Shown: positions 26,664 through 36,037, counted from the first letter of the stretch. The stretch: DNA of 64,000 nt from Roseicyclus amphidinii (GCF_030163755.1 NZ_JASJOE010000006.1:1-64000); one strand, 5' to 3'. The notes: a model not told the origin generated them from the sequence alone. Numbers and translations are program-made.

Positions 26664-28454
26664 GTGCCCCTGTCCCAGTTGTCCCACAGTTCCGATCCGC
26701 TGCCGGAAAGCGGCGTGCCCGCGCGGTGGCTGCTGATGCGGCTCTGGCGCGAGCATGTGCGCGGCTACTGGGCCAAGCTGCTGCTGGCCGGCGTGCTGAT
26801 GACCATCGAGGGCGCTGCGCTCGGGGGGGTGGCCTACCTCGTGCGGCCGCTGTTCGACGATCTCTTCGCCGCAGGCGATGTGGGCGGGGTGGCCTGGGTC
26901 GCGGTCGCCATGGCGCTGGTCTTCATTCTCAAGGCGATTGCCGGGTTCTGGCAACGGCTCATCATGGTGACCATCGGGCTGGAGGTGACGACCGCATTGC
27001 AGAAGCGGCTGGTCACGCATCTGTTGTCGCTCGACATGGGCTATTTCCGCGACAACTCTCCCGGTGCGCTGATCGAACGGGTGCGCGGCGACACGCTGGC
27101 GCTTCAGGGGCTGGCCTCGAACGTGGTGATGTCGCTGGGGCGCGACACCATCACCTTCCTGTCGCTCCTTGCGGTGATGTTCTTCAACGACTGGTTCTGG
27201 ACGCTTCTGGCGCTTGTCGGGCTGCCGCTGCTGGTGCTGCCCATCGTGGCGCTGCAACGCTTCATCCGCAGGACCACGACCGCCAGCCGCGAGGCCGCGG
27301 CGCGGCTGTCGACGCAGCTGGACGAGATCTTTCACGGCATCCAGTCGGTCAAGCTGAACCGGTTGGAACCGCACGAGACCGCGCGCTTCGGGCAGGAGGT
27401 CGCGGGTTTCCTGCGTCACGCGATCCGGTCGCAGCGCGGGCTTGCCGCCAACCCGGCGATGATCGACGTGGTCGCGGCGCTGGGCTTTGCCGCGGTGCTG
27501 TATCATGGCGGGTCGCAGATCGCCACGGGCGGCAAGACCGTGGGCGAGTTCATGTCCTTCTTCACCGCGCTGGCGCTGATCTTCGATCCCTTGCGCCGCC
27601 TGTCGGCGGTGGCCGGGCAGGTGCAGGCGGGCGTCGCCTCGCTCGACCGGCTCTACGCGGTGCTGGAGGCGAAGCCGACCATCCTGCCGCCGGCCCGGCC
27701 GCAGCCGGTGACGCCCGGCGACATCCGCTTCGAGGATGTGCGTTTCGGCTATGGCGGCACGCCGGTGTTGCAGGGGTTGAGCTTCACCGCCGAGGCGGGG
27801 CGCACCACGGCCATCGTCGGCCCCTCGGGGGCGGGCAAGACCACGGTCTTCGGCCTGCTCACCCGGCTGATCGACGCCGAGGCGGGGCATGTGAGCATCG
27901 GCGGCGTGCCGGTCACCGCCCTGTCGCTCGAGGGGCTGCGCGATGCCATCGCGGTGGTCGGGCAGGAAACGGCGCTGTTCGACACGACCATCGCCGAGAA
28001 CATCCGGCTGGGTCGCCTTGACGCCACCCCCGATGAGGTGCGCGCCGCGGCCGAGGCCGCCTCGGTGACCGAGTTCGCCGACGCGCTGCCGCTTGGCCTC
28101 GAGACGGGGGTCGGCCCGCGCGGCTCGGCGCTGTCTGGCGGGCAGAGGCAGCGGGTGGCGATCGCGCGGGCGATGCTCAAGGCGGCGCCGATCCTGCTGC
28201 TGGACGAGCCGACATCGGCGCTGGACGCGCGGTCCGAACAGTTGGTGCAAGCCGCGCTCGAGCGGCTGTCGGAGGGGCGCACCACGCTGGTGATCGCGCA
28301 TCGGCTGTCCACCATCCGCGATGCGGACCGCATCCTCGTGCTGGACCGTGGCCGCCTGCTCGAGGCGGGCAGCCACGCCGAGCTGATGGCCGCCGATGGG
28401 GCCTATGCCCGTCTCGAGGCGCTGCAATCGGCCGGGCTCACCCCGCAGCTCTGA
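26664..28454 (+). CDS. MsbA-like ABC exporter (fused permease and ATPase)
   Basis: About 596 residues: six transmembrane helices over residues 25-300, then an ATPase with Walker A GPSGAGKTT, signature ALSGGQRQRVAIARA, Walker B LLLDEPTSALD and switch IAHRLSTI. Such half-exporters dimerise and move lipid-linked substrates such as lipid A across the inner membrane. The start is uncertain: I use the GTG at 26664, but GGAG is only two bases away; an upstream in-frame start at 26598 or the ATG at 26736 are alternatives. The gene is divergent from the glycosyltransferase pair, consistent with glycolipid export. Confidence 0.88.
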   Translation: MPLSQLSHSSDPLPESGVPARWLLMRLWREHVRGYWAKLLLAGVLMTIEGAALGGVAYLVRPLFDDLFAAGDVGGVAWVAVAMALVFILKAIAGFWQRLIMVTIGLEVTTALQKRLVTHLLSLDMGYFRDNSPGALIERVRGDTLALQGLASNVVMSLGRDTITFLSLLAVMFFNDWFWTLLALVGLPLLVLPIVALQRFIRRTTTASREAAARLSTQLDEIFHGIQSVKLNRLEPHETARFGQEVAGFLRHAIRSQRGLAANPAMIDVVAALGFAAVLYHGGSQIATGGKTVGEFMSFFTALALIFDPLRRLSAVAGQVQAGVASLDRLYAVLEAKPTILPPARPQPVTPGDIRFEDVRFGYGGTPVLQGLSFTAEAGRTTAIVGPSGAGKTTVFGLLTRLIDAEAGHVSIGGVPVTALSLEGLRDAIAVVGQETALFDTTIAENIRLGRLDATPDEVRAAAEAASVTEFADALPLGLETGVGPRGSALSGGQRQRVAIARAMLKAAPILLLDEPTSALDARSEQLVQAALERLSEGRTTLVIAHRLSTIRDADRILVLDRGRLLEAGSHAELMAADGAYARLEALQSAGLTPQL

Positions 28455-28476
28455 CCTTCGACTTTCGCGTCCGCAG

Positions 28477-29424
28477 TCAGGCGAGGGCGTTCAACCGCCG
28501 TTCGATCTGCCGCAACAGGATCTGGCCCGGCCGCGTCAGCGGGATGCCGGCGTGGCGCAGGACGCTGACCTGCACGGTTCCGACATCGACCGTCAGCGGC
28601 ATGAGCCCGGCCGCCGTGTCGATGCCACCCGCGCCCGTCCCCGCGCCCGCGAAGACGGTGGCGGGAAAGATGCAACTGCGTGCGCCGGTCGCCATGGCGA
28701 GGGGCAGTTGCGAGGCGGCGACGCTGGTCGTGGCCCCCTCCTCGAGGGCGTGGCGGCGCAGCGCGTGGCTGATCACCGCCCGCGACCCGGTCCCTTCGGG
28801 CGGCACGACGATCCGCGAGCGGACCATGTCCCACAGTCCGACCCGCGCGCCCCCGTTTGCGCCCCCGTTTGCGCCCCCGTTTGCGGCCCCGTCCACGCCG
28901 ACGCGTGACGCCCAGCCCGGCGTGGCAAGCGCCATGAGCGGCACGGTCTGCGAGGCCAGCACCTCGACCGCGCGATCGGTCTCGGGGTTGGTGAGGATGG
29001 CAAGGTCCAGTTCGCGGCGCAGCAGCAGGTTCGGGATGTCGCCGGTCACGACATCGGCGGAGATGCCCGGCATCTCCTCCTCGAGGTCGCGGATGGCGAA
29101 AAGGGGCAGACCGGCCGCGATATCCGCGCCGATCCCGATGCGCAGCTGCCCCATGTGCCCGTCGCGCAGGAAGCCCAGCTGACGCTGCAGATCCTCGAAT
29201 TCGACCAGGTGCCGCTCGACGACATCGACCAGCAGCTCCCCGGCCGAGGTCAGCCGGACCCCGGCGGGGACCCGGTCGAAGATGCGGGCCCCGAGCGATT
29301 CCTCGAAGCCCTGGATCGATCTGTTGAGCGCGGAGGGCGACACCGAGAGCAGGTCCGCTGCCTTCCGGATCGACCCGTGTCGGCGGATCATCTTGATCGC
29401 GTGGTAGATTTTCAGATGCCTCAT
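28477..29424 (-). CDS. LysR-family regulator, divergent from urtA
   Basis: A 315-residue regulator. The N-terminal winged helix reads HGSIRKAADLLSVSPSALNR (about residues 15-34), followed by the linker and a LysR-type co-inducer domain. The start is the ATG at 29424, where the family N-terminus MRHLKIYHAIKMI begins; an open frame upstream reads through the operator region and is not used. The sensor domain contains a low-complexity NGGANGGANGGA insert from a DNA tandem repeat. Because it faces urtABCDE across paired palindromes, it probably controls urea uptake in response to nitrogen or urea. Confidence 0.88.
   Translation of the reverse strand: MRHLKIYHAIKMIRRHGSIRKAADLLSVSPSALNRSIQGFEESLGARIFDRVPAGVRLTSAGELLVDVVERHLVEFEDLQRQLGFLRDGHMGQLRIGIGADIAAGLPLFAIRDLEEEMPGISADVVTGDIPNLLLRRELDLAILTNPETDRAVEVLASQTVPLMALATPGWASRVGVDGAANGGANGGANGGARVGLWDMVRSRIVVPPEGTGSRAVISHALRRHALEEGATTSVAASQLPLAMATGARSCIFPATVFAGAGTGAGGIDTAAGLMPLTVDVGTVQVSVLRHAGIPLTRPGQILLRQIERRLNALA
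28849..28884. repeat. Three tandem copies of a 12-bp unit inside the LysR gene
   Basis: GCCCCCGTTTGC occurs three times exactly (28849-28860, 28861-28872, 28873-28884), followed by a partial fourth copy. In the minus-strand protein it encodes repeated Ala-Asn-Gly-Gly. The unit is four codons, so gain or loss of copies keeps the frame. Confidence 0.9.
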
Positions 29425-29438
29425 CCGCCACCCCGAAG

Positions 29439-29459
29439 GTGGTGCAAAAACTGCACCAC
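29439..29459. promoter_or_regulatory. LysR-type palindrome 1
   Basis: GTGGTGCA and TGCACCAC flank AAAAC, a 21-bp dyad with the T-N11-A form typical of LysR sites. It begins 14 bases upstream of the regulator's own start codon, so it may serve autoregulation. Confidence 0.7.
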
Positions 29460-29516
29460 GGTGGCGTGAAACTAGCGGCAGACAACAGCACGTCAATCGG
29501 ATTTGTCTATGCTGCA

Positions 29517-29531
29517 GGTGCAAAATGCACC
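29517..29531. promoter_or_regulatory. LysR-type palindrome 2, upstream of urtA
   Basis: GGTGCA and TGCACC flank AAA, sharing the GGTGCA/TGCACC arms of the site at 29439-29459. Centre-to-centre distance is 75 bp. It ends 21 bases before the urtA start codon. Confidence 0.65.
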
Positions 29532-29552
29532 ACGACTTCAAAGAGGTTTCTC

Positions 29553-30818
29553 ATGAAAAAACTGCTTCTCGCCAGCGCCTGTGCCGCGATGTCGGTGACG
29601 GCTGCGCAGGCTGATATCAAGGTTGGCGTGCTGCACTCGACCACGGGCACGATGGCGATTTCCGAGACCACGCTGCGCGACGTGATGCTGATGCTGATCG
29701 AACAACAGAACGCCGCCGGCGGGCTGCTTGGCGAACAGCTTGTGCCGGTCGTCGTCGACGGCGCGTCGGACTGGCCGACCTTCGCCGAGCGCACCCGCGA
29801 GCTTCTGACCGTCGAAGAGGTGGACGTGATCTTCTGCTGCTGGACCTCCACCAGCCGCAAGGCGATCCTGCCGGTGGTCGAGGAACTGGGCGGCATCGTC
29901 TTCTACCCGGTCCAGTACGAGGGCGAGGAAAGCTCGCTCAACGTCTTCTACACCGGCGCCGCGCCCAACCAGCAGGCGATCCCGGCGGTGGATTACTTCC
30001 TCGAGGAACTGGGCGTCGAAAGCTTCGCGCTGCTCGGCACCGACTATGTCTACCCGCGCACGACCAACCGCATCCTCGAGCAATACCTGCTCGACGCAGG
30101 CATCCCGCAGGAGAACATCTTCGTCAACTACACGCCCTTCGGTCATTCCGACTGGTCCTCGATCGTCGCCGACGTGGTGGCGCTGGGTGAAACGGGCGCG
30201 CAGGTCGGCGTGATCTCGACGATCAACGGCGATGCCAACGTGGGCTTCTACAACGAGCTGATCGCGCAGGGCGTGACCGCCGACGACATTCCCGTCGTCG
30301 CCTTCTCGGTCGGCGAGGAAGAGCTGTCGGGCCTCGATACCGAACCGCTCGTGGGGCACCTTGCGGCGTGGAACTACTTCATGTCGGCCGATACGCCCGA
30401 GAACGAGGCCTTCATCGCCGCCTGGCACGAGTTCACCGGCGACGACACCCGCGTGACCAATGACCCGATGGAAGCGCATTACATCGGCTTCCAGATGTGG
30501 GTCGCAGCGGTCGAGGCCGCGGGCACCACCGAGCCGGACGCCGTGCGCGCCGCGATGTATGGTCTGCAGGTGCCGAACCTGACCGGCGGAATGGCCGAGA
30601 TGCTGCCGAACCACCACCTGACCAAGCCGGTGCTGATCGGCGAGATCCGCGCCGACGGGCAGTTCGACATCATCAGCCAGACCGACCCGGTGCCGGGTGA
30701 TGCCTGGACCGACTTCCTGCCCGAATCCTCGGTGCTGGTCTCGAATTGGCCCGGCCTTGGTTGCGGCATGTACAACACCGAGACCGAGACCTGCGTTCAG
30801 CTGCAATCGAACTACTGA
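29553..30818 (+). CDS. urtA: Urea ABC transporter substrate-binding protein UrtA
   Basis: A 421-residue periplasmic protein with a 20-residue signal peptide ending AAQA before DIKVGVLHSTTGTMA. The text VFYPVQYEGEESS, GTDYVYPRTTN and FSVGEEEL is characteristic of UrtA rather than of branched-chain amino acid binders. The start is the ATG at 29553, with AAGAGG upstream. It is first in urtABCDE. The order, the divergent LysR gene and the paired palindromes point to a regulated urea uptake system; no urease genes are in the window. Confidence 0.93.
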   Translation: MKKLLLASACAAMSVTAAQADIKVGVLHSTTGTMAISETTLRDVMLMLIEQQNAAGGLLGEQLVPVVVDGASDWPTFAERTRELLTVEEVDVIFCCWTSTSRKAILPVVEELGGIVFYPVQYEGEESSLNVFYTGAAPNQQAIPAVDYFLEELGVESFALLGTDYVYPRTTNRILEQYLLDAGIPQENIFVNYTPFGHSDWSSIVADVVALGETGAQVGVISTINGDANVGFYNELIAQGVTADDIPVVAFSVGEEELSGLDTEPLVGHLAAWNYFMSADTPENEAFIAAWHEFTGDDTRVTNDPMEAHYIGFQMWVAAVEAAGTTEPDAVRAAMYGLQVPNLTGGMAEMLPNHHLTKPVLIGEIRADGQFDIISQTDPVPGDAWTDFLPESSVLVSNWPGLGCGMYNTETETCVQLQSNY

Positions 30819-30884
30819 ACACACGACCGGCGCGACGGGCGGGCCGATACCCGCCTGTCGCCACCCCCCAAGGCAGAACAGAGC

Positions 30885-32858
30885 ATGACACGCACCGCAC
30901 TCGCCGCCCTTGTCGGCGTATTCCTGGCGCTTGCCGCGCCGCTGCAGGCGCCGGCGCAGTCGCAACCGGCAGCCGACCTGCAGACCCTTCTCCAGGACAA
31001 TGCCGAGCTGGTCGCGGATGCGTCGCGTAGAACAGTGCAGGACATCCTCGACATCCTTGTCGACAGCCAGCTTCCCGAGGTGCCGCAGTTCCTTGCCACC
31101 TGGCAGGACCGCGAGCTTTATCAGCGCAACAGCGACGGGCTGTTCGTCTATGTCGAAGACGGCGACGCAGACCCGCTGACGCTGATCGACATTTCGACCG
31201 GCGAGGTTCTGGGCACCGCGGGCAGCCGCGACGTGACGCAGCTCAGGCCCAACCGCGGCGTGCAGGGCGTGATCGCCGCGACGCGCGTGCAGTTCCAGCT
31301 TGCCTCGGACGATCCTGCGCGCCGCATGGCCGCGCTCGACTCCATCGAAAGCGACCCCGAGGAAAGCCACCTCGCGCTTCTGCAGGGGCTTCTCGATACC
31401 GAGACCGACCCGGATCTGCGCGCCCGGATCGAGGTGATCCTGCCTGCGCTCGTCATCGCCTTCTCGGACGAGGACGCCCCCCGCGTCGCGGCGATCGAAA
31501 GCCTTTCGGGCAACATCAGCCTGTCGGCGCGCGCGACGTTGAACCCGCTGCTCGCCACGCGGCTGGAGCTGGCCGAGGCCCTGCCCGACGGCGCCAACAT
31601 CGCGCGGGAGCTGGAGCCGGGCTCGGACGCGCTGAGCCGCGAAGACGCCTACGAGATGCTGGTCGAGGAGGGGCTCGCGCCCCCCCGCGTCAGCCGGTCC
31701 GACATCCTGTCGGTCCTGACCGCGAACATCGTGGACGGCACGGTGGGCGGCATCCCGGTGGCCGAGCTGAACACCGAGGAAGCCCGCGACCGCGCCTATG
31801 CGGCGCTGGTGGCCGCAGACCTCGCCCCGCCCGCGCCGAGCGAGGCGGACGTGACCGCAAGCCTTGGCTCGGTCGTCTTCTTCGAACGCTACCTCGAGGA
31901 CAGCGCCGCCGTGACCACCGCCGCGCGCGAGACGCTGGACGGGATCGAGACGCGGGTCGGCTTCTACCGCTTCCTCGACTTGTCGCTCGACGGGATCTCG
32001 CTGGCCTCGATCTATTTCCTTGCGGCCATCGGGCTTGCCATCACCTTCGGCGTGATGGGCGTGATCAACATGGCCCATGGCGAGTTCATCATGATCGGGG
32101 CCTATACCGGCTTTGTAGTGCAAAGCCTTGTGCCGAACGAGACCGCCTCGCTTGCCATCGCCATTCCGCTCGCCTTCGTCGTGACCTTCATGGCGGGTGT
32201 GGCGATGGAGCGGCTTGTCATCCGCTGGCTTTACCATCGCCCATTGGAAACGCTGCTTGCGACCTTCGGCATCTCCATCGCGCTGCAGCAGATCGTGCGG
32301 CTGGTCTTCGGCGCGCTGACCCAGCCGCTGACGCCGCCCGACTGGCTGGCGGGATCGGTCACGCTGAACGACGTGGTGTCGATCAGTTCCGTGCGCGTGG
32401 CGATCTTCATCCTCGCCGCCCTGTTCTTCGTGGTGCTCTGGCTCATCCTGAACCGCACCCGGCTGGGCCTCGAGGTGCGGGCGGTCACGCAAAACCCCGC
32501 CATGGCGGCCTCGATGGGGATCAACCCCGACCGGATCAACATGCTGACCTTCGGCCTCGGCTCCGGCATCGCCGGGATCGCGGGCGTCGCCATCGGGCTT
32601 TTCGCGCAAGTCGTGCCGGACATGGGCACGAACTACATCGTGCAAAGCTTCATGACCGTCGTTGTCGGCGGCGTCGGCAACATCTTCGGCACGCTGGTGG
32701 GGGCCTCGATGATCGGCGGCCTGCAAAAGGCGATCGAGTGGCTGAACCCCACGAACACGCTGGCGGCGCAGACCTACATGATCCTCTTCGTGATCCTGTT
32801 CATCCAGTTCCGTCCGCGCGGCATCATCGCGCTGCGCGGCCGTGCGGCGGGGGATTGA
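30885..32858 (+). CDS. urtB: Urea ABC transporter permease UrtB
   Basis: A 657-residue protein. Residues 1-25 form a signal peptide, and about 26-365 form a soluble helical extension rich in acidic residues, common in proteobacterial UrtB but absent from basic LivH permeases. Residues from about 370 onward are a LivH-type permease with IGLAITFGVMGVINMAHGEFIMIGAY (conserved gate region), shown here only as a landmark beginning at about residue 385. The C-terminus ends FRPRGIIALRGRA. It lies 66 bases after urtA, near urtC. Confidence 0.92.
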   Translation: MTRTALAALVGVFLALAAPLQAPAQSQPAADLQTLLQDNAELVADASRRTVQDILDILVDSQLPEVPQFLATWQDRELYQRNSDGLFVYVEDGDADPLTLIDISTGEVLGTAGSRDVTQLRPNRGVQGVIAATRVQFQLASDDPARRMAALDSIESDPEESHLALLQGLLDTETDPDLRARIEVILPALVIAFSDEDAPRVAAIESLSGNISLSARATLNPLLATRLELAEALPDGANIARELEPGSDALSREDAYEMLVEEGLAPPRVSRSDILSVLTANIVDGTVGGIPVAELNTEEARDRAYAALVAADLAPPAPSEADVTASLGSVVFFERYLEDSAAVTTAARETLDGIETRVGFYRFLDLSLDGISLASIYFLAAIGLAITFGVMGVINMAHGEFIMIGAYTGFVVQSLVPNETASLAIAIPLAFVVTFMAGVAMERLVIRWLYHRPLETLLATFGISIALQQIVRLVFGALTQPLTPPDWLAGSVTLNDVVSISSVRVAIFILAALFFVVLWLILNRTRLGLEVRAVTQNPAMAASMGINPDRINMLTFGLGSGIAGIAGVAIGLFAQVVPDMGTNYIVQSFMTVVVGGVGNIFGTLVGASMIGGLQKAIEWLNPTNTLAAQTYMILFVILFIQFRPRGIIALRGRAAGD

Positions 32859-32861
32859 GGG

Positions 32862-34031
32862 ATGGGCAACTCGATCTTCGTCCGCAACCGGTCCGTCCCG
32901 ATCTTCATCGCGGTCTTGGCGCTTGTCGCGCTTTGCGTGACCTTCCTGTCGCCCGCCTATGGCACGGGCGCGCTGTCGGTCAGTTTCACCAAGGTGCTGG
33001 GCATGACGCTTTGCCTGTGCCTTGCCGCGCTCGCCATGGATCTTGTCTGGGGCTATTGCGGCATCCTGAGCCTCGGACATTTCGCCTTTTTCGGGCTGGG
33101 CGGCTACATGATCGGCATGTGGCTGATGACCGCCCGGACCGAGGCGGTGATCCGCGCGAACCTTGCGGAAAGCCCGATCCCTCCGACCGAAGCCGAGGTC
33201 AGCCAGGCGACCGCGCTGCAGATCTTCTCGGTCGTGGGGGCCGAGGATTGGCCGTGGATGTGGGCGGTCTCGGACAGTCTGGTCCTGAGCCTCGTGATGG
33301 TGGTTCTGGTGCCCGGCCTGCTGGCGCTCGTCTTCGGCTGGCTCGCCTTCCGCAGCCGGGTGACGGGGGTCTATCTCTCGATCCTGACGCAGGCGATGAC
33401 GCTGGCGCTGTCGCTTTACCTGTTCCAGAACGACACCGGGTTGCGCGGCAACAACGGGCTGTCGGGCCTGCAGAACATCCCCGGTGCCGAGGCCATCGGG
33501 CAAGAGCGCCTGTCGGTCTGGTTCTTCTGGGCCTCGGCGCTGGCGCTGGGGCTTGGCTACATCGGGGCGGCCTGGCTCGTGTCGGGCAAGTTCGGCAACA
33601 TCCTGCGCGGCATCCGTGACGACGAATTGCGCGTGCGCTTCCTCGGCTACCCGGTCGAGGTCTACAAGCTGGTCGTCTTCACTCTGTCGGCGATGATCTG
33701 CGGTGTCGCGGGCGCGCTCTATTACCCGCAGGCGGGCATCATCAACCCCGACGAGATCGCCCCCATCGCGTCCATCTACCTTGCCGTCTGGGTCGCCATC
33801 GGCGGGCGCGGGCGGCTTTACGGCGCGGTCATCGGGGCCGCCGTCGTCTCGCTGCTGTCGACGTATTTCACCTCGGGGCGCGCGCCCGATGTCGACCTCG
33901 GCTTCTACGAGATCAGCTGGATCGACTGGTGGCCGGTGCTGCTGGGCCTCGGCTTCGTCCTCGTGACGCTCTTCGCGCCGCGGGGGCTGGCGGGGCTGTT
34001 CGACTACGTGGTGCGGAGGCAGGACCCATGA
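32862..34031 (+). CDS. urtC: Urea ABC transporter permease UrtC
   Basis: A 389-residue LivM-type permease. Hydrophobic helices span the length, with MDLVWGYCGILSLGHFAFF early and GRGRLYGAVIGAAVVSLL late, both standard for this class. It starts three bases after urtB and its stop overlaps the urtD start (ATGA). It would form the urea channel with UrtB. Confidence 0.93.
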   Translation: MGNSIFVRNRSVPIFIAVLALVALCVTFLSPAYGTGALSVSFTKVLGMTLCLCLAALAMDLVWGYCGILSLGHFAFFGLGGYMIGMWLMTARTEAVIRANLAESPIPPTEAEVSQATALQIFSVVGAEDWPWMWAVSDSLVLSLVMVVLVPGLLALVFGWLAFRSRVTGVYLSILTQAMTLALSLYLFQNDTGLRGNNGLSGLQNIPGAEAIGQERLSVWFFWASALALGLGYIGAAWLVSGKFGNILRGIRDDELRVRFLGYPVEVYKLVVFTLSAMICGVAGALYYPQAGIINPDEIAPIASIYLAVWVAIGGRGRLYGAVIGAAVVSLLSTYFTSGRAPDVDLGFYEISWIDWWPVLLGLGFVLVTLFAPRGLAGLFDYVVRRQDP

Positions 34032-34768
34032 GCACGCTTCTCGAGGTCAACGGCGTCTCGGTTTCCTTCGACGGGTTCAAGGCGATCAACAACCTGAGTT
34101 TTGCCATCGGCCTGCCCGAGCTGCGCGCGGTGATCGGCCCGAACGGGGCGGGCAAGACCACCTTCATGGATATCGTCACCGGCAAGACGCGGCCCGACGT
34201 AGGCACCGTGCGCTGGGGCGAGATGGGGCATTCGCTGCTCACCAAATCCGAGGCGCAGATCGCGCGCGAGGGGATCGGGCGCAAGTTCCAGCGCCCCACG
34301 GTCTTCGAGGACCAGAGCGTGCGCGACAATCTGCGCGTGTCGCTCAAGAAACCGCGCGGCCCGTTCAGCGCCATGTTCGACCGCGTGACCGAGGCGGACC
34401 ACGCCCGGATCGAGGAGATCGCCGCCGAGATCGGCCTGTCGGATCAGTTGGACCGCAAGTCGGGCATCCTCAGCCACGGCCAGAAGCAATGGCTGGAGAT
34501 CGGGATGTTGCTGGCGCAGGATCCGCGGCTTCTGCTCGTGGACGAACCGGCCGCCGGCATGACCACGGACGAGCGCAACCATACCGCCGACCTTCTGAAG
34601 CGGCTGGCGCGGTCGCATGCGGTCGTGGTCGTGGAGCATGACATGGAATTCGTGCGCAGGCTCGATTGCCGGGTGACGGTGTTGCACGAAGGATCGGTCA
34701 TCGCCGAAGGGTCGCTCGAGCATGTGATGGGCATCGAGCGCGTCATCGAAGTCTACCTGGGGCGCTGA
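34028..34768 (+). CDS. urtD: Urea ABC transporter ATP-binding protein UrtD
   Basis: A 246-residue LivG-type ATPase. Walker A is GPNGAGKTT, Walker B LLLVDEPAAGM, and the switch VVEHDMEF. The signature reads LSHGQKQWLEIGM, the LSHGQ form typical of UrtD. Start ATG at 34028 within the urtC stop; urtE follows after one base. Confidence 0.94.
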   Translation: MSTLLEVNGVSVSFDGFKAINNLSFAIGLPELRAVIGPNGAGKTTFMDIVTGKTRPDVGTVRWGEMGHSLLTKSEAQIAREGIGRKFQRPTVFEDQSVRDNLRVSLKKPRGPFSAMFDRVTEADHARIEEIAAEIGLSDQLDRKSGILSHGQKQWLEIGMLLAQDPRLLLVDEPAAGMTTDERNHTADLLKRLARSHAVVVVEHDMEFVRRLDCRVTVLHEGSVIAEGSLEHVMGIERVIEVYLGR

Positions 34769-34769
34769 C

Positions 34770-35471
34770 ATGCTGGAAACCCGCGACCTTACGCTTCACT
34801 ACGGCGGCAGCCAGATCCTCAACGGCATCTCGATGCGCGCCGAGCGCGGGCAGGTGACATGCGTGATGGGCACGAACGGGGTGGGAAAGACCTCGCTCAT
34901 GAAGGCGATTTCCGGCACGCATGCGCGGTCGGGCGGCGCGCTTTCGCTGGGCGGCGAGGAGCTGCCGGTCCTGCCCGCGCACAGGCTGGCCCAGATGGGC
35001 ATCGGCTACGTCCCGCAGGGGCGCATGATCTTCCCGCTTCTGACGGTGCGCGAGAACCTCGAGACGGGCTTTGCCTGCCTGCCGACGGGGGATCGAGGGG
35101 TTCCCGACCGCATCTTCGAGTATTTCCCGGTCCTTAAGGACATGGAGAACCGCCGCGGCGGCGACCTGTCGGGCGGGCAGCAGCAACAGCTTGCCATCGC
35201 CCGCGCCCTGATCGCCCGCCCGCGCGTATTGCTGATGGACGAGCCGACCGAGGGCATCCAGCCCAACATCATCCAGCTGATCGGGCGCGTGATCCGCCAG
35301 TTGCGGGACGAGGGCGAGATGGCGATCATCCTGGTGGAGCAGTATTTCGATTTCGCCTTCGACCTCGCGGACCGGTTCTATGTCCTGAGCCGCGGCTCGG
35401 TCGTATTGTCGAAGGATCGCGCCGAGACCGACAAGGCCGAGGTGCAGAAGGCGTTCGATCTGAACAGTTGA
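34770..35471 (+). CDS. urtE: Urea ABC transporter ATP-binding protein UrtE
   Basis: A 233-residue LivF-type ATPase. Walker A GTNGVGKTS, signature LSGGQQQQLAIARA, Walker B LLMDEPTEGIQPN, and VEQYFDFA in place of a switch histidine, which is typical for UrtE. It is the last gene of the urt operon. The urease genes that often follow are not seen; a 250-base spacer and a flotillin remnant lie downstream instead. Confidence 0.94.
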   Translation: MLETRDLTLHYGGSQILNGISMRAERGQVTCVMGTNGVGKTSLMKAISGTHARSGGALSLGGEELPVLPAHRLAQMGIGYVPQGRMIFPLLTVRENLETGFACLPTGDRGVPDRIFEYFPVLKDMENRRGGDLSGGQQQQLAIARALIARPRVLLMDEPTEGIQPNIIQLIGRVIRQLRDEGEMAIILVEQYFDFAFDLADRFYVLSRGSVVLSKDRAETDKAEVQKAFDLNS

Positions 35472-35719
35472 GGGCGGCTTGCGCGCCGCTCTCCGAGCCG
35501 GTCGGGCCTGCCGCGCTCTTCCTGTCCTTCGGTATGAGCAGGCTGGTGTTGCATTGGCTGGCCGCGTCTGTCCTCGGCCAGCCGCTGCCGGCAATCGCGG
35601 CCGCGGTCCCTTCGGCGGGTGCGGCGCTGTGGGGCACCGACCGAGGGGTTCCGCCTGTTCCCACGCTGATCCCGCCCCCTCACGATTTCAGTAGTGTCAC
35701 GCGTTGCAAGCCCCCTCCC

Positions 35720-36004
35720 ATGGAACTTGGAACCTTCGTCATCCCCGTCATCGGCTTCATCATCCTTTTCGGTCTTGTCTTCGGACGGCTCTACCGGCGC
35801 GCCACGCACGAGGTGAGCCCGGTCAACATGAAGACCCTGCGCCTCGAGGTGCGCCGCACCGGCGAGGCCGCGCTGGTCACCCAGGACCGGATGCGCGTCG
35901 ATGTCGGGGTGGAGTTCTATGTTTCGGTCATGCCGACCGACGAAGGCATCGCGCGCGCCGCCCAGACGCTCGGGGACCGACCCGCCTCCGGCCCGGCGGA
36001 GTGA
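35720..36004 (+). pseudogene. Flotillin/SPFH gene remnant with internal and C-terminal deletion
   Basis: A 94-residue frame begins with a flotillin-like membrane anchor (ELGTFVIPVIGFIILFGLVF, then GRLYRRATHEV) and jumps straight to PVNMKTLRLEVRRTGEAALV, RMRVDVGVEFYVSVMPT and AAQTLGDR. In intact flotillins about 25-30 residues (around VRTGFGG...LPVLHEI) lie between the two parts, and several hundred residues follow. Here the protein stops after GDRPASGPAE. No ribosome site precedes the ATG (CCCCCTCCC). I read this as a broken flotillin, though a short expressed SPFH fragment is possible. Family comparison is from memory. Confidence 0.75.
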
Positions 36005-36037
36005 GCGGGGCAGGGCGCGCGCCGGTTTCCCGGGTCG

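Noticed and set aside
28849-28884. A CRISPR-like repeat
   Set aside because: The 12-bp units are directly adjacent with no spacers and lie inside a coding sequence; it is a simple tandem repeat.
29538-33503. A 1321-codon open frame on the minus strand across urtA-urtB-urtC
   Set aside because: It has Arg/Gln/His-rich content without domains and lies antisense to well-supported urt genes. High GC content alone keeps the frame open.
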